Below, piece by piece: positions 31,997 through 39,900 of a stretch of 64,000 bases of DNA (the stretch's first letter is position 1; every line of letters begins with the position of its first letter). A program made the translations under genes and the position numbers. This DNA is from DASUAS01 sp963819475 (GTDB taxonomy: Bacteria > Actinomycetota > Acidimicrobiia > IMCC26256 > DASPTH01). The notes below the pieces were generated by a model. That model was not told the DNA's origin, did not search any database, and saw only the letters and a program-made list of their open reading frames with translations. The stretch is taken from the NCBI GenBank assembly GCA_963819475.1, contig CAWFWE010000008.1:503301-567300 (forward strand), written 5' to 3'.

Positions 31997-34924
31997 GTGG
32001 ACAAATTCCTGAACCTGCTGTTCTCCGGTGCCGTGTCGGGCGGCATCTACGCGGTCATGGCAGCCGGGGTGGTGCTGACGTACCAGACCTCCGGCATCTT
32101 CAACTTCGCGCACGGAGCGGTCGCGTTCGTCACCGCGTACTTCTTCTTCCAGCTGAACACCGGCCTCGACGTGCCGGTCGTGCCGGCGGCGCTGATCTCG
32201 GTGCTGATCTTCGCCCCCCTGCTCGGCCTCGCCCTCGACCGGATCCTGCTGCGGCGCCTCGCCGCCGCGCCCGTGTACGCGCGCATCGTCGGGTCGATCG
32301 GCCTCCTCATCGCGCTCCCGGCGCTGGCGTTGTGGCTGGTCGAGGCGCTGGGCAACACGGTCCTCGACTTCGGGCTCCCGGTCACCACCGGCTCCGGGAG
32401 CGGGACCGTCCGCGGCATCGGGCCGTACCCGCGCGAGACGTGGCACCTCGACGGGATCGGGCTCGACGGGGTCTCGCTCAACTCCGACCAGGTCGCGGTG
32501 TTCGTCGCCGCCGCCATCGCCGCGATCGCGCTGTGGCTCGTCCTGCGCCACACCCGCCTCGGGCTGGAGATGCGGGCGGTGGTGAATCGCAGCGATCTCG
32601 CCGGGCTGCGGGGCGTCAACGCGTCGCGCACGTCGTCGGCCGCGTGGGTCCTCACGATGATGCTCGCCGGTATCGGCGGGATCCTGATCGCCCCACTCTT
32701 CCAGCTCGCGGACCAGCAGTTCACCCTGATCGTGCTGGGCGCGCTCGCGGCCGTCGCGCTGGCGGGGCTCCGTTCGATCCCGATCGCGTTCGCGGGCGGA
32801 CTGCTCCTGGGCGTCCTGCAGAACATCGTGTACGGCTACGGCGACACCATCCTCCCCGGGTTCCTCAACGACCTCGCCGGGCTCCGCGCCGCGATCCCGT
32901 TCTTCCTCACCGTGGTCCTCCTGTTCGTGATCGGGCGCAACCGCGGGACCGAGGGGCGCTCGGTGGCGGAGGAGAAGCCGATGGAGGACCATCGCGACGG
33001 CCTGCCGCGGTGGCGGCGCGTGCTCCCGTGGGCCGTCTTCATGTTCCTGTTCGTCGCGTTCACGCTCCAGTGGTTCCCGTGGGGCTGGGCGCAGGCCAGC
33101 GACTTCGAGTCGTTGGGCATCCTCGCGCCCGGGATGGCGCTGGCCATCGTGTTCCTGTCGTTCGTGGTCGTGACCGGACTCGGCGGCATGGTCAGCCTCG
33201 CGCAAGGCACGTTCGTCACCGCGGGTGGGTTCGTCGCCGGCTGGGCGGTGAACCACGACTTCGGCATCGACGTGCCCTTCGTGGCCAGCCACGGCCAGAT
33301 CAACTTCGCCGCCGCCGCGATCATGGGTGCGGTCGCCGCCGGCGCGCTCGGCGCGTTGATCGCGATTCCGGTGCGCCGGCTGGGCGTGCTCGCGCTCGCA
33401 CTGGCCTCGCTCGCGATCGCGCTCGCGCTCGACCTCACCCTCTTCCAGGTGCAGGACGTCAGCAACGGCCAGCTCGGGTGGACCTATCCGCTCCCGCGGT
33501 TCGACCTGCTCGGGATCACGACGTTCGACCTCTCGCAGCCGCGCACCGAGGTGATGGTGCTCCTCGTCATCTTCGGCGTGATGACCCTGGGCATCCACAA
33601 TCTGCAGCAGTCGAGCTCGGGGCGGGCCGCGCTCGCGGTGCGCAGCTCGTCGGTGGCCGCGCGCACGTCCGGGATCGCGCCGGCGCGTAGCGAGATCGCG
33701 CTGTTCGCGGTGGCCGGGGCGATCGCGGGCTTCGGCGGCGTGATGCTCGGGATGACCAACGGCTCCTTCACCAACACCAGCGCGACCCCGATCACCGGGC
33801 TGCTCTGGCTGGCGGTGGTGGTGACCTTCGGGATCCGCCGCCCGGGCGGGGCGCTGCTCGGTGGTCTGGCGGTGATGGCCACGACGCCCGTCTTCAACTG
33901 GATCTCGGGGTGGAGCTTCATGCCCACCTGGTTCAACGACCTCTCCGGCTCGACGTACTTCGCCGCGATCCTGTTCGGCCTGGGCGCGATCAACCTGGCG
34001 AAGAACCCCGACGGGCTGTTCGCGCTGGTCGGCAGCCAGCGCCTCGAGCGTCGGCGGAAGAAGGAGCGCCTCGCGCGCGTCGCGCGGGCCGAGCTCGACG
34101 TCCACGACGTGGAGCACGCGCCGGCGTCGAACGGATCCGGCCCGGGTGCCGACGACGACGATCCGATGCACCTCCGCGCTCTCGTGGGAGCGTACACGTT
34201 CGGGCACGTGGACCAGCTGGTCTCCGCGGAGGACGCCGCGCTCGCGCTCGACGACATCGTGGCCGGGTACGGCGACGTCGAGGTGCTGCACCGGGTCTCG
34301 CTGCACCTGGCCAAGGGCACGGTGGTCGCCCTGCTCGGCGCGAACGGCGCGGGGAAGTCGACCCTCTGTGCGGTCACGGCCGGCCTCCTGGTGCCCTCCA
34401 ACGGCACCGTCACGATCGACGGGCGCGACGTGACGTCGCTGGCGCCGTACCAGCGGTCGCGCGCCGGCGTGATGCTCGCGCCCGAGGCGCGCGGCATCTT
34501 CCCCGGGCTGAGCGTGGAGGAGAACCTCGAGGTGCTCCTGCGCTCGAAGGAGGACCGGGCGAAGGCGTACGAGATCTTCCCTCTCCTCGGTGAGCGGGTG
34601 AAGCAGCAGGCCGGGCTGCTGTCGGGCGGCGAGCAGCAGATGCTGAGCCTCGCGCCGGCGCTGGTGGACCCGCCCGCGGTGTTCGTCGCCGACGAGCCGA
34701 CGCTGGGTCTCGCCCCGCTCGCGGCCGCCGAGATCATGGATGCGATCCGTCGGCTGCGGGACCTGGGATCGACGATCCTCCTGGTGGAGGAGAAGGCGCA
34801 CGAGGTGTTGGAGGTGGCGGACACGGTGGCGTTCATGGAATTGGGTCGGCTCGTGTGGATGGGGCCGTGCGACCAGCTCGACGAGGAACGCCTCGCGGGC
34901 ACCTACCTGGGGATGGCGACGTGA
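31997..34924 (+). CDS. Fused LivH-LivM-LivF: two permease domains and one ATPase in a single polypeptide
   Basis: 975 residues without internal stop. Residues 1 to about 310 are a LivH-type permease (GAVSGGIYAVMAAGVVLTYQ with TSGIFNFAHGAVAF). About 335-685 are a LivM-type permease (GMALAIVFLSFVVVTGLGGM with VSLAQGTFVTAGGFVAG). After a basic linker (SQRLERRRKKERLARVARAE) and a 70-residue hydrophilic stretch comes a LivF-type ATPase with Walker A GANGAGKST at 781-789, LLSGGEQQMLSLAPALVDPP and Walker B VFVADEPTLGL. These are usually three genes. The GTG start is 86 bases after the binding-protein gene; the stop overlaps the next start by GTGA. Confidence 0.9.
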   Translation: MDKFLNLLFSGAVSGGIYAVMAAGVVLTYQTSGIFNFAHGAVAFVTAYFFFQLNTGLDVPVVPAALISVLIFAPLLGLALDRILLRRLAAAPVYARIVGSIGLLIALPALALWLVEALGNTVLDFGLPVTTGSGSGTVRGIGPYPRETWHLDGIGLDGVSLNSDQVAVFVAAAIAAIALWLVLRHTRLGLEMRAVVNRSDLAGLRGVNASRTSSAAWVLTMMLAGIGGILIAPLFQLADQQFTLIVLGALAAVALAGLRSIPIAFAGGLLLGVLQNIVYGYGDTILPGFLNDLAGLRAAIPFFLTVVLLFVIGRNRGTEGRSVAEEKPMEDHRDGLPRWRRVLPWAVFMFLFVAFTLQWFPWGWAQASDFESLGILAPGMALAIVFLSFVVVTGLGGMVSLAQGTFVTAGGFVAGWAVNHDFGIDVPFVASHGQINFAAAAIMGAVAAGALGALIAIPVRRLGVLALALASLAIALALDLTLFQVQDVSNGQLGWTYPLPRFDLLGITTFDLSQPRTEVMVLLVIFGVMTLGIHNLQQSSSGRAALAVRSSSVAARTSGIAPARSEIALFAVAGAIAGFGGVMLGMTNGSFTNTSATPITGLLWLAVVVTFGIRRPGGALLGGLAVMATTPVFNWISGWSFMPTWFNDLSGSTYFAAILFGLGAINLAKNPDGLFALVGSQRLERRRKKERLARVARAELDVHDVEHAPASNGSGPGADDDDPMHLRALVGAYTFGHVDQLVSAEDAALALDDIVAGYGDVEVLHRVSLHLAKGTVVALLGANGAGKSTLCAVTAGLLVPSNGTVTIDGRDVTSLAPYQRSRAGVMLAPEARGIFPGLSVEENLEVLLRSKEDRAKAYEIFPLLGERVKQQAGLLSGGEQQMLSLAPALVDPPAVFVADEPTLGLAPLAAAEIMDAIRRLRDLGSTILLVEEKAHEVLEVADTVAFMELGRLVWMGPCDQLDEERLAGTYLGMAT

Positions 34925-36001
34925 GCCTCCGCGTCGTGCACTGGGGTACCGGGAACACCGGGCGCCTGGCGCTGCGGGGCGTGCTCCAGCACCCCGAGCT
35001 CGAGTTGGTCGGCCTGTACGTGCACAACCCGGACAAGGTCGGCCGCGACGCGGGCGAGCTCATCGGGTTGGAACCGGCCGGTGTGGTGGCGACGAGCGAC
35101 GTCGATGAGCTGCTGGCGATCGACGCCGACTGCCTGTGCTACCTGGGCGACGGGATCGGCCCGCGCGCGGCCGGTGCCGTCGAGGAGATGAGCCGGTTCC
35201 TCCGCGCCGGTCGCAACGTGGTGTCGACGTCGCTCAACCAGTTGGTGAACCCGAAGACGGCGGCGGCGGAGCTGCGGGAACCGTTGGAGGAGGCGTGCCG
35301 AGCCGGGAGCTCGTCGTTCTTCAACAACGGCGCCGATCCCGGCTTCGGCAGCGATCTCATCCCGCTCACGCTGCTGTCGTTGATGGACGACATCGAGTCC
35401 GTCCGGATCCAGGAGATCGTGAACTACTCGCACTACGACCAGGCGCTGGGTGATGCGCGACCTGTTCGGGTTCGGGCAGCCGCTCGACTACCAGTCGCCG
35501 CTCTTCACCAGCGGCGCCCTGACCGAGTACTGGGGCGGTGTGGTCACGATGATCGCCGACGCGCTGGGCCTGGAGCTCGACGAGATCCGCGAGGTGCACG
35601 AGTTCGCGGGCGTCGACGTCGACGTGGACGTCGAGATCGGCCGCATCGAAGCGGGCACGGTCGCCGCCATCCGCTTCGAGGTGCAGGGCATCGTCGCCGG
35701 CCAGCCCGTGGTCGTCGTGGAGCACGACACCCGGATCCACGACGACGCCGCGCCGGACTGGCCGCAGTGCCGGGGCGGTGACAACTGTTACCGGGTGCTG
35801 ATCGCCGGGCGCCCGAAGCTCACCTGCGAGCTCGACATGGAAGACGAGCACGGCGGGGACGGCGGCCTCATCGCCTGCTCCATGCGCGTCGTGAACGCGA
35901 TCCCCGCGGTGTGCGCGGCGCCGCCGGGCCTCATGTCGACGCTCGATCTCCCGCTGGTGTTCGGCCGCAACGTGCGCGCCGGGGCAACATCAAGAACTTG
36001 A
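34921..36001 (+). CDS. Diaminopentanoate-dehydrogenase-like (DapB-fold) NAD(P)-dependent oxidoreductase, frameshifted
   Basis: Begins SLRVVHWGTGNTGRLALRGV with LVGLYVHNPDKVGRDAGELI (Rossmann fold), then RNVVSTSLNQLVNPKTAAAE and FNNGADPGFGSDLIPLTLLS. At about 35450 a surplus G shifts the frame to VMRDLFGFGQPLDYQSPLFT and SGALTEYWGGVVTMIADALG. Reading across gives about 360 residues, like the intact paralogue at 38833-39891. The C-terminal half corresponds to the DAP_DH_C domain. The substrate is unknown; these paralogues recur in actinobacterial catabolic clusters. It overlaps the importer gene by four bases. An operator sits over its last codons. Confidence 0.75.
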
Positions 36002-36002
36002 T
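35989..36002 (+). promoter_or_regulatory. ATCAAG-N2-CTTGAT operator before the ring-cleavage operon
   Basis: ATCAAGAACTTGAT, perfect six-base arms. Fifteen bases on, GTGTTGATAT gives an additional half-site. It lies 67 bases before the ATG of the dioxygenase and overlaps the 3' end of the preceding gene. Confidence 0.7.
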
Positions 36003-36069
36003 CTCCATGTGTTGATATGCGACGATCGCTCGACCCGATGCGGTCACGAGGTCAGTGAGGAACCTACGA

Positions 36070-36966
36070 ATGGCGAAAGTCCACGAGCTTGGCTACGTCG
36101 GGATCTCGTCCGGTGACCTCGACGGGTGGCGGTCGTTCGCCACCAGCGTTCTGGGCCACGAGGCCGCCCACGACAGCGACGACGAATCGCTGTTCCTCAA
36201 GATGGACGGGCACCACCATCGGCTCTCGGTGCACGCCGGCGACACCGAGGACGTCGAGTTCGTCGGGTGGGAGGTCGGCTCCGCCGAGAACATGGACGCG
36301 CTGGCGGGCTCGTTGGAGGGCGCCGGCGTCACCGTGATCGCGGCGAAGCCGGAGGAGGCCGCCGACCGTCGCGTCGTCGACTTCGTGCACTTCGTGGATC
36401 CCCACAGCGGTCTGCGCATGGAGCTGCACTACGGGCCCGAGGTCGCGTTCATGCCGCCCTTCTACCCGCAGCGCCCGATCACCGGCTTCAAGACCGAGCA
36501 GCAGGGCCTGGGCCACCTCGTGACGTTCGTCGCCGATCCGATCGCGGCGGCCGAGTTCTACGAACACGTCCTGGGCTTCGGGGTCTCGGACTGGGTCCTC
36601 GTGCCGGGCATGGGGCGCCTCGGCGCGTTCATGCACTGCAACACGCGCCACCACTCGTTCGCGTTCTTCGCGAATCCCGAGCCCCGCAAGAAGATCCACC
36701 ACATCATGATGGAGTACACGTCGATCGACGACGTGGGCACCGCCTACGACATCTGCCTCGAGCGGGACCTCGTGACCGCGACGCTGGGCCGGCACCTCAA
36801 CGACCACATGCTCTCCTTCTACTTCAAGAACCCGGGGGACTGGCACTTCGAGCTCGGATGGGGTGCGCGTGAGATCGACCCGGCGACGTGGCAGGTCGAG
36901 CACTACAACGGCCTGCAGCCCGGCGGTGGCGAATGGGGCCACCAGGGCCTGTTCGATGTCATGTAG
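36070..36966 (+). CDS. Type I (VOC) extradiol ring-cleavage dioxygenase
   Basis: 298 residues in two beta-alpha-beta-beta-beta modules, as in 2,3-dihydroxybiphenyl and 1,2-dihydroxynaphthalene dioxygenases. The Fe(II) ligands of the family are in place: H149 in GLGHLV, H194 or H195 in NTRHHSFAFF and E261 in WHFELGWG; HHIMMEYTSIDDVGTAYD is the usual active-site helix. It would cleave a catechol-type ring next to the hydroxyls. It heads an operon with a hydratase-aldolase (51-base gap), the same order of reactions as in naphthalene degradation. Confidence 0.88.
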   Translation: MAKVHELGYVGISSGDLDGWRSFATSVLGHEAAHDSDDESLFLKMDGHHHRLSVHAGDTEDVEFVGWEVGSAENMDALAGSLEGAGVTVIAAKPEEAADRRVVDFVHFVDPHSGLRMELHYGPEVAFMPPFYPQRPITGFKTEQQGLGHLVTFVADPIAAAEFYEHVLGFGVSDWVLVPGMGRLGAFMHCNTRHHSFAFFANPEPRKKIHHIMMEYTSIDDVGTAYDICLERDLVTATLGRHLNDHMLSFYFKNPGDWHFELGWGAREIDPATWQVEHYNGLQPGGGEWGHQGLFDVM

Positions 36967-37017
36967 CGAGCGCGTCCGGCGCGCCCCGGCGATCGACGGC
37001 CGACGAAGGGACACGAC

Positions 37018-37974
37018 ATGTTGAGTGCAGCCGATGTGACCGGTCTGCTCGCGCTGCCGCCGAGCCCGCTCAAGGCCGACGGCGAGCACCTGACCGATGC
37101 CGACACGCTGGACCTCGACGAGGCCACCCGCCTGGCCGGCCAGATGATCGACGACGGTGCCGCGGCGATCGGTCTGTGCGGCACGACCGGCGAATGCGCG
37201 ACGCTCCTGTGGGACGAGAAGGTCGCGCTCTACGACGCCGTCATCAGCACGGTCGCGGGGCGGGTGCCGGTGTGGTGCGGGACCACCGCGCTCGGGACGC
37301 GCGAGGTGGTCCGTCAGATGCGCGCGGCCAAGGAGCTCGGCGCCGCCGCCGCGTTCGTGGGCCTGCCGTTGTGGCAGACGCCGACGATGGAGAACGCGGT
37401 GGGCTTCTTCGCCGACCTGAGCGAAGCGGTCCCCGATCTCCCGGTGATGGTGTACGCCAACCGCTTCTTCTTCAAGTTCGACTTCCCGGTCGAGTTCTGG
37501 CAGGGCATCGTGGCGAAGGCACCCACGGTCGTCGCGACCAAGGTGGGGTTCCCGCTGACCAAGGAGCACCTCGACGCCGCCGGCCGCCAGGTGAACTTCA
37601 TGACCGGCGAGGGCACCATCGGGATGCACTACCGCCTCGCGCCCGACACGGTCACCGCGGCCTGGGCGACCTCGGCCGCCATGGGTCCGGAGCCGTGGGT
37701 GGCGTTCCTCGACGCGGTGAGGCGGGGCGATGGCGCCGCCGCGGAGAAGGTGCTCGCCGACATCGAGGGTGTTCCCCTGCCGATCCCGGACTTCGCCGAC
37801 TTCGACAAGTACAACATCCAGCTCGAGAAGGCGCGCATCAACGCGGCGGGGTACACGCGCTGCGGCCCGCCCCGGGCGCCCTACCGCGATCTCCCGCCGG
37901 CGTGGAGCGAGGTCGCGCAGAACAACGGCAAGGCCTGGGCCGAGATGCGGGCGAAGTACGTCAACGCAGGGTGA
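37018..37974 (+). CDS. DHDPS-family aldolase, hydroxybenzylidenepyruvate hydratase-aldolase type
   Basis: 318 residues. IGLCGTTGECATLLWDEKVA is the active-site loop; GTTGECATL is closer to the trans-o-hydroxybenzylidenepyruvate hydratase-aldolases (NahE/PhdJ group) than to DapA. Y146 (VMVYANRF) and the Schiff-base lysine K175 (VVATKVGFP) are present, and FFKFDFP after the Tyr is again typical of that group. Such enzymes split the ring-cleavage product into an aldehyde and pyruvate. Adjacent to the extradiol dioxygenase, this gives a two-step lower pathway. Confidence 0.82.
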   Translation: MLSAADVTGLLALPPSPLKADGEHLTDADTLDLDEATRLAGQMIDDGAAAIGLCGTTGECATLLWDEKVALYDAVISTVAGRVPVWCGTTALGTREVVRQMRAAKELGAAAAFVGLPLWQTPTMENAVGFFADLSEAVPDLPVMVYANRFFFKFDFPVEFWQGIVAKAPTVVATKVGFPLTKEHLDAAGRQVNFMTGEGTIGMHYRLAPDTVTAAWATSAAMGPEPWVAFLDAVRRGDGAAAEKVLADIEGVPLPIPDFADFDKYNIQLEKARINAAGYTRCGPPRAPYRDLPPAWSEVAQNNGKAWAEMRAKYVNAG

Positions 37975-37994
37975 CCGGCCAGGGAGGAAGCGAC

Positions 37995-38414
37995 ATGCCC
38001 GAACCATCGCACGAGAAGATCGTCGCCGAGATGGCGAACGACATCGACCGCGAGAACCTTTCGTCGCTGGTCTTCGACCTGTCGAAGTACCAGGTGTACT
38101 CGGACGAGAGCGCGACGGTTGCCTTCGCGTACATCAGCGGGCAGCTGGGTGTGGTCTTCTGGAACCTCGAGCCGGGCCAGGAGAACGACTACCACATGCA
38201 CCCGACGACGGAGCACCTTCACGTCGTCGTGACCGGGGAGGTCGAGTACACCCTCGGTGACATGGAGCCGATCATGGTCGCTGCGGGCCAGGCGGTCATG
38301 GTGCCCGAGAAGGTGCCGCACGGGATCCGCAACGTCGGCACGGTGCCGGCGTCGTACTTCGCGGTCACGAGCCCGGGCGACTACCAGAAGGTGCTCGTGG
38401 ACCGGCCCTCGTGA
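37995..38414 (+). CDS. Cupin-domain protein
   Basis: 139 residues with a single cupin barrel: EPGQENDYHMHPTTEHLHVV with VTGEVEYTLGDMEPIMVAAG and VPEKVPHGIRNVG. Histidines in YHMHP, the Glu in TTEHLH and the His in PHGIRN fit the metal-binding 3-His/1-Glu set. GGGAGG precedes the ATG. The stop overlaps the SnoaL-like gene by GTGA. It could be a small isomerase or dioxygenase of the pathway; substrate unknown. Confidence 0.85.
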   Translation: MPEPSHEKIVAEMANDIDRENLSSLVFDLSKYQVYSDESATVAFAYISGQLGVVFWNLEPGQENDYHMHPTTEHLHVVVTGEVEYTLGDMEPIMVAAGQAVMVPEKVPHGIRNVGTVPASYFAVTSPGDYQKVLVDRPS

Positions 38415-38836
38415 ACGACGCGGCCGATCGTGCCGCCATCCGCGAGGTGCTCGCCTGGTACATGCGGGCGATGCGGCTGCGCGACGTCGACCTGATGGAC
38501 GCCGTGTTCACCGCGGACGCGGTCATCGACTACACCGCGATCGGCGGGTCGGTGGCGTCGTGGCCGGACACCAAGCCGTGGCTGCGCGGCATGATCGACG
38601 TCGAGCTCTTCATGCTCTTCGTCGGCGACGCGTACCCGGTCTTCGCCGCCGACCGGCAGACCGCCGAGGTCGAGAGCACGTGGCACGGCGTGTTCGTCGC
38701 CTCGGCCGGCGCCCCGCCGTTGATCGTCTTCGGGACCTACGCCGACCGGTTCGTCCGCACGCCGGAAGGCTGGCGGATCTCCGAGCGCATCGATCATCCG
38801 GCGGTGCAGGTCCCCGTCGGGAGCGCACCGGAATGA
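38411..38836 (+). CDS. SnoaL-like (NTF2-fold) protein
   Basis: 141 residues: AAIREVLAWYMRAMRLRDVD with LMDAVFTADAVIDYTAIGGS, and WHGVFVASAGAPPLIVFGTY with RTPEGWRISERIDHPA. This is the SnoaL_4-type alpha+beta barrel, common as dehydratase, isomerase or hydroxylase subunit in aromatic and steroid catabolism. Overlaps both neighbours (GTGA upstream, ATGA downstream). Confidence 0.83.
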   Translation: MNDAADRAAIREVLAWYMRAMRLRDVDLMDAVFTADAVIDYTAIGGSVASWPDTKPWLRGMIDVELFMLFVGDAYPVFAADRQTAEVESTWHGVFVASAGAPPLIVFGTYADRFVRTPEGWRISERIDHPAVQVPVGSAPE

Positions 38837-39891
38837 CGTACCGCGTGCTCCACTGCGGCACCGGCAACGCCGGCGCGCTCGCGCTGCGCGGCGTCATCGC
38901 CCATCCCGATCTGGCGCTCGTGGGCGTGCTCGCGCACAGCCCCGACAAGGTCGGACGCGATGCCGGGGAGTTGAGCGGTGGTGGACCCGTCGGCGTGCTC
39001 GCGACGGACGACCTCGAGGCGGTGCTCGCGCTGCACGCCGACTGCCTCTGCTACATGGGCGACGGGCTGAAGTACCCGGAGGAGTCGGTCGAGGCGATGT
39101 GCAGGTTCCTGGCCGCGGGGACCAACGTCGTGACCACCTCGGTCCTCGCGCTGGTGAATCCCGCCACCGCCCGCCCGGAACTGCTGGAGCCGGTCGAGGC
39201 CGCGTGCCGGGCGGGGAGCACCACCTTCTTCTGCAGCGGCGCCGATCCCGGTTTCGCCAGCGACCTCGTCCCCCTGACGCTGCTCGCGCTCATGGACGAC
39301 GTCGAGGCGGTCCGGATCCAGGAGATCATCAACTACGGCTTCTACGACCAGGTGGAGACCATGCGGGTGCTGTTCGGGTTCGGGCAGCCGCTCGACTACG
39401 AGGCGCCGCTCTTCACGAGCGGCGCGTTGACCGAGTATTGGGGCGGGGTGATTGCGCTCATCGCGGCCAAGCTCGGGGTGAAGCTCGAGGAGATCCGCGA
39501 GACGCACGACCTCGTCGCGATGGACCACGACGTCGAGATCGCGGTCGGCACCATCGAGGCCGGTACGACCGCGGCGATCCGCTTCGACGTCCAGGGCATC
39601 GTCAACGGTCGGCCCGCGATCGTGGTCGAGCACTACACGCGTGTCGACACCGACGCCGCGCCCGAGTGGCCGCGTTGCGCCGGCGGCGAGAACGGCTACC
39701 GGATCCTGCTGGAAGGCCGTCCGCGGCTCGCGTGCGAGATCACCATGGCCGACGAGCACGGCGGCGACGGCGGGCTCATCGCCAACGGCATGCGCGTCGT
39801 GAACGCGATCCCGTTCGTGTGCGACACCGCGCCCGGGACGCTCGACACGCTGGGGATCCCGTCCGTGGTGAGCCGCAACGTCCGGTTCTGA
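38833..39891 (+). CDS. Diaminopentanoate-dehydrogenase-like NAD(P)-dependent oxidoreductase
   Basis: 352 residues, intact paralogue of the frameshifted gene at 34921. Rossmann start MTYRVLHCGTGNAGALALRG, then FCSGADPGFASDLVPLTLLA, MRVLFGFGQPLDYEAPLFTS, GALTEYWGGVIALIAAKLGV and the end IPSVVSRNVRF. The two share the phrases DKVGRDAGEL, CRAGS and DEHGGDGGLIA. The reaction is unknown. Last gene of the operon that starts with the ring-cleavage dioxygenase; it converges on the KstD-like gene with a 9-base gap. Confidence 0.85.
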   Translation: MTYRVLHCGTGNAGALALRGVIAHPDLALVGVLAHSPDKVGRDAGELSGGGPVGVLATDDLEAVLALHADCLCYMGDGLKYPEESVEAMCRFLAAGTNVVTTSVLALVNPATARPELLEPVEAACRAGSTTFFCSGADPGFASDLVPLTLLALMDDVEAVRIQEIINYGFYDQVETMRVLFGFGQPLDYEAPLFTSGALTEYWGGVIALIAAKLGVKLEEIRETHDLVAMDHDVEIAVGTIEAGTTAAIRFDVQGIVNGRPAIVVEHYTRVDTDAAPEWPRCAGGENGYRILLEGRPRLACEITMADEHGGDGGLIANGMRVVNAIPFVCDTAPGTLDTLGIPSVVSRNVRF

Positions 39892-39900
39892 GCGCGCCGG

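Noticed and set aside
31874..34801. A 975-residue antisense open frame opposite the fused importer gene
   Set aside because: Its sequence is low-complexity His/Arg/Glu/Asp text mirroring the sense codons; such long shadows are expected in high-GC DNA. The sense frame has clear domains.
36064..38007. A 647-residue antisense frame opposite the dioxygenase and aldolase genes
   Set aside because: Shadow of two well-supported genes; repetitive basic/acidic composition without a fold.
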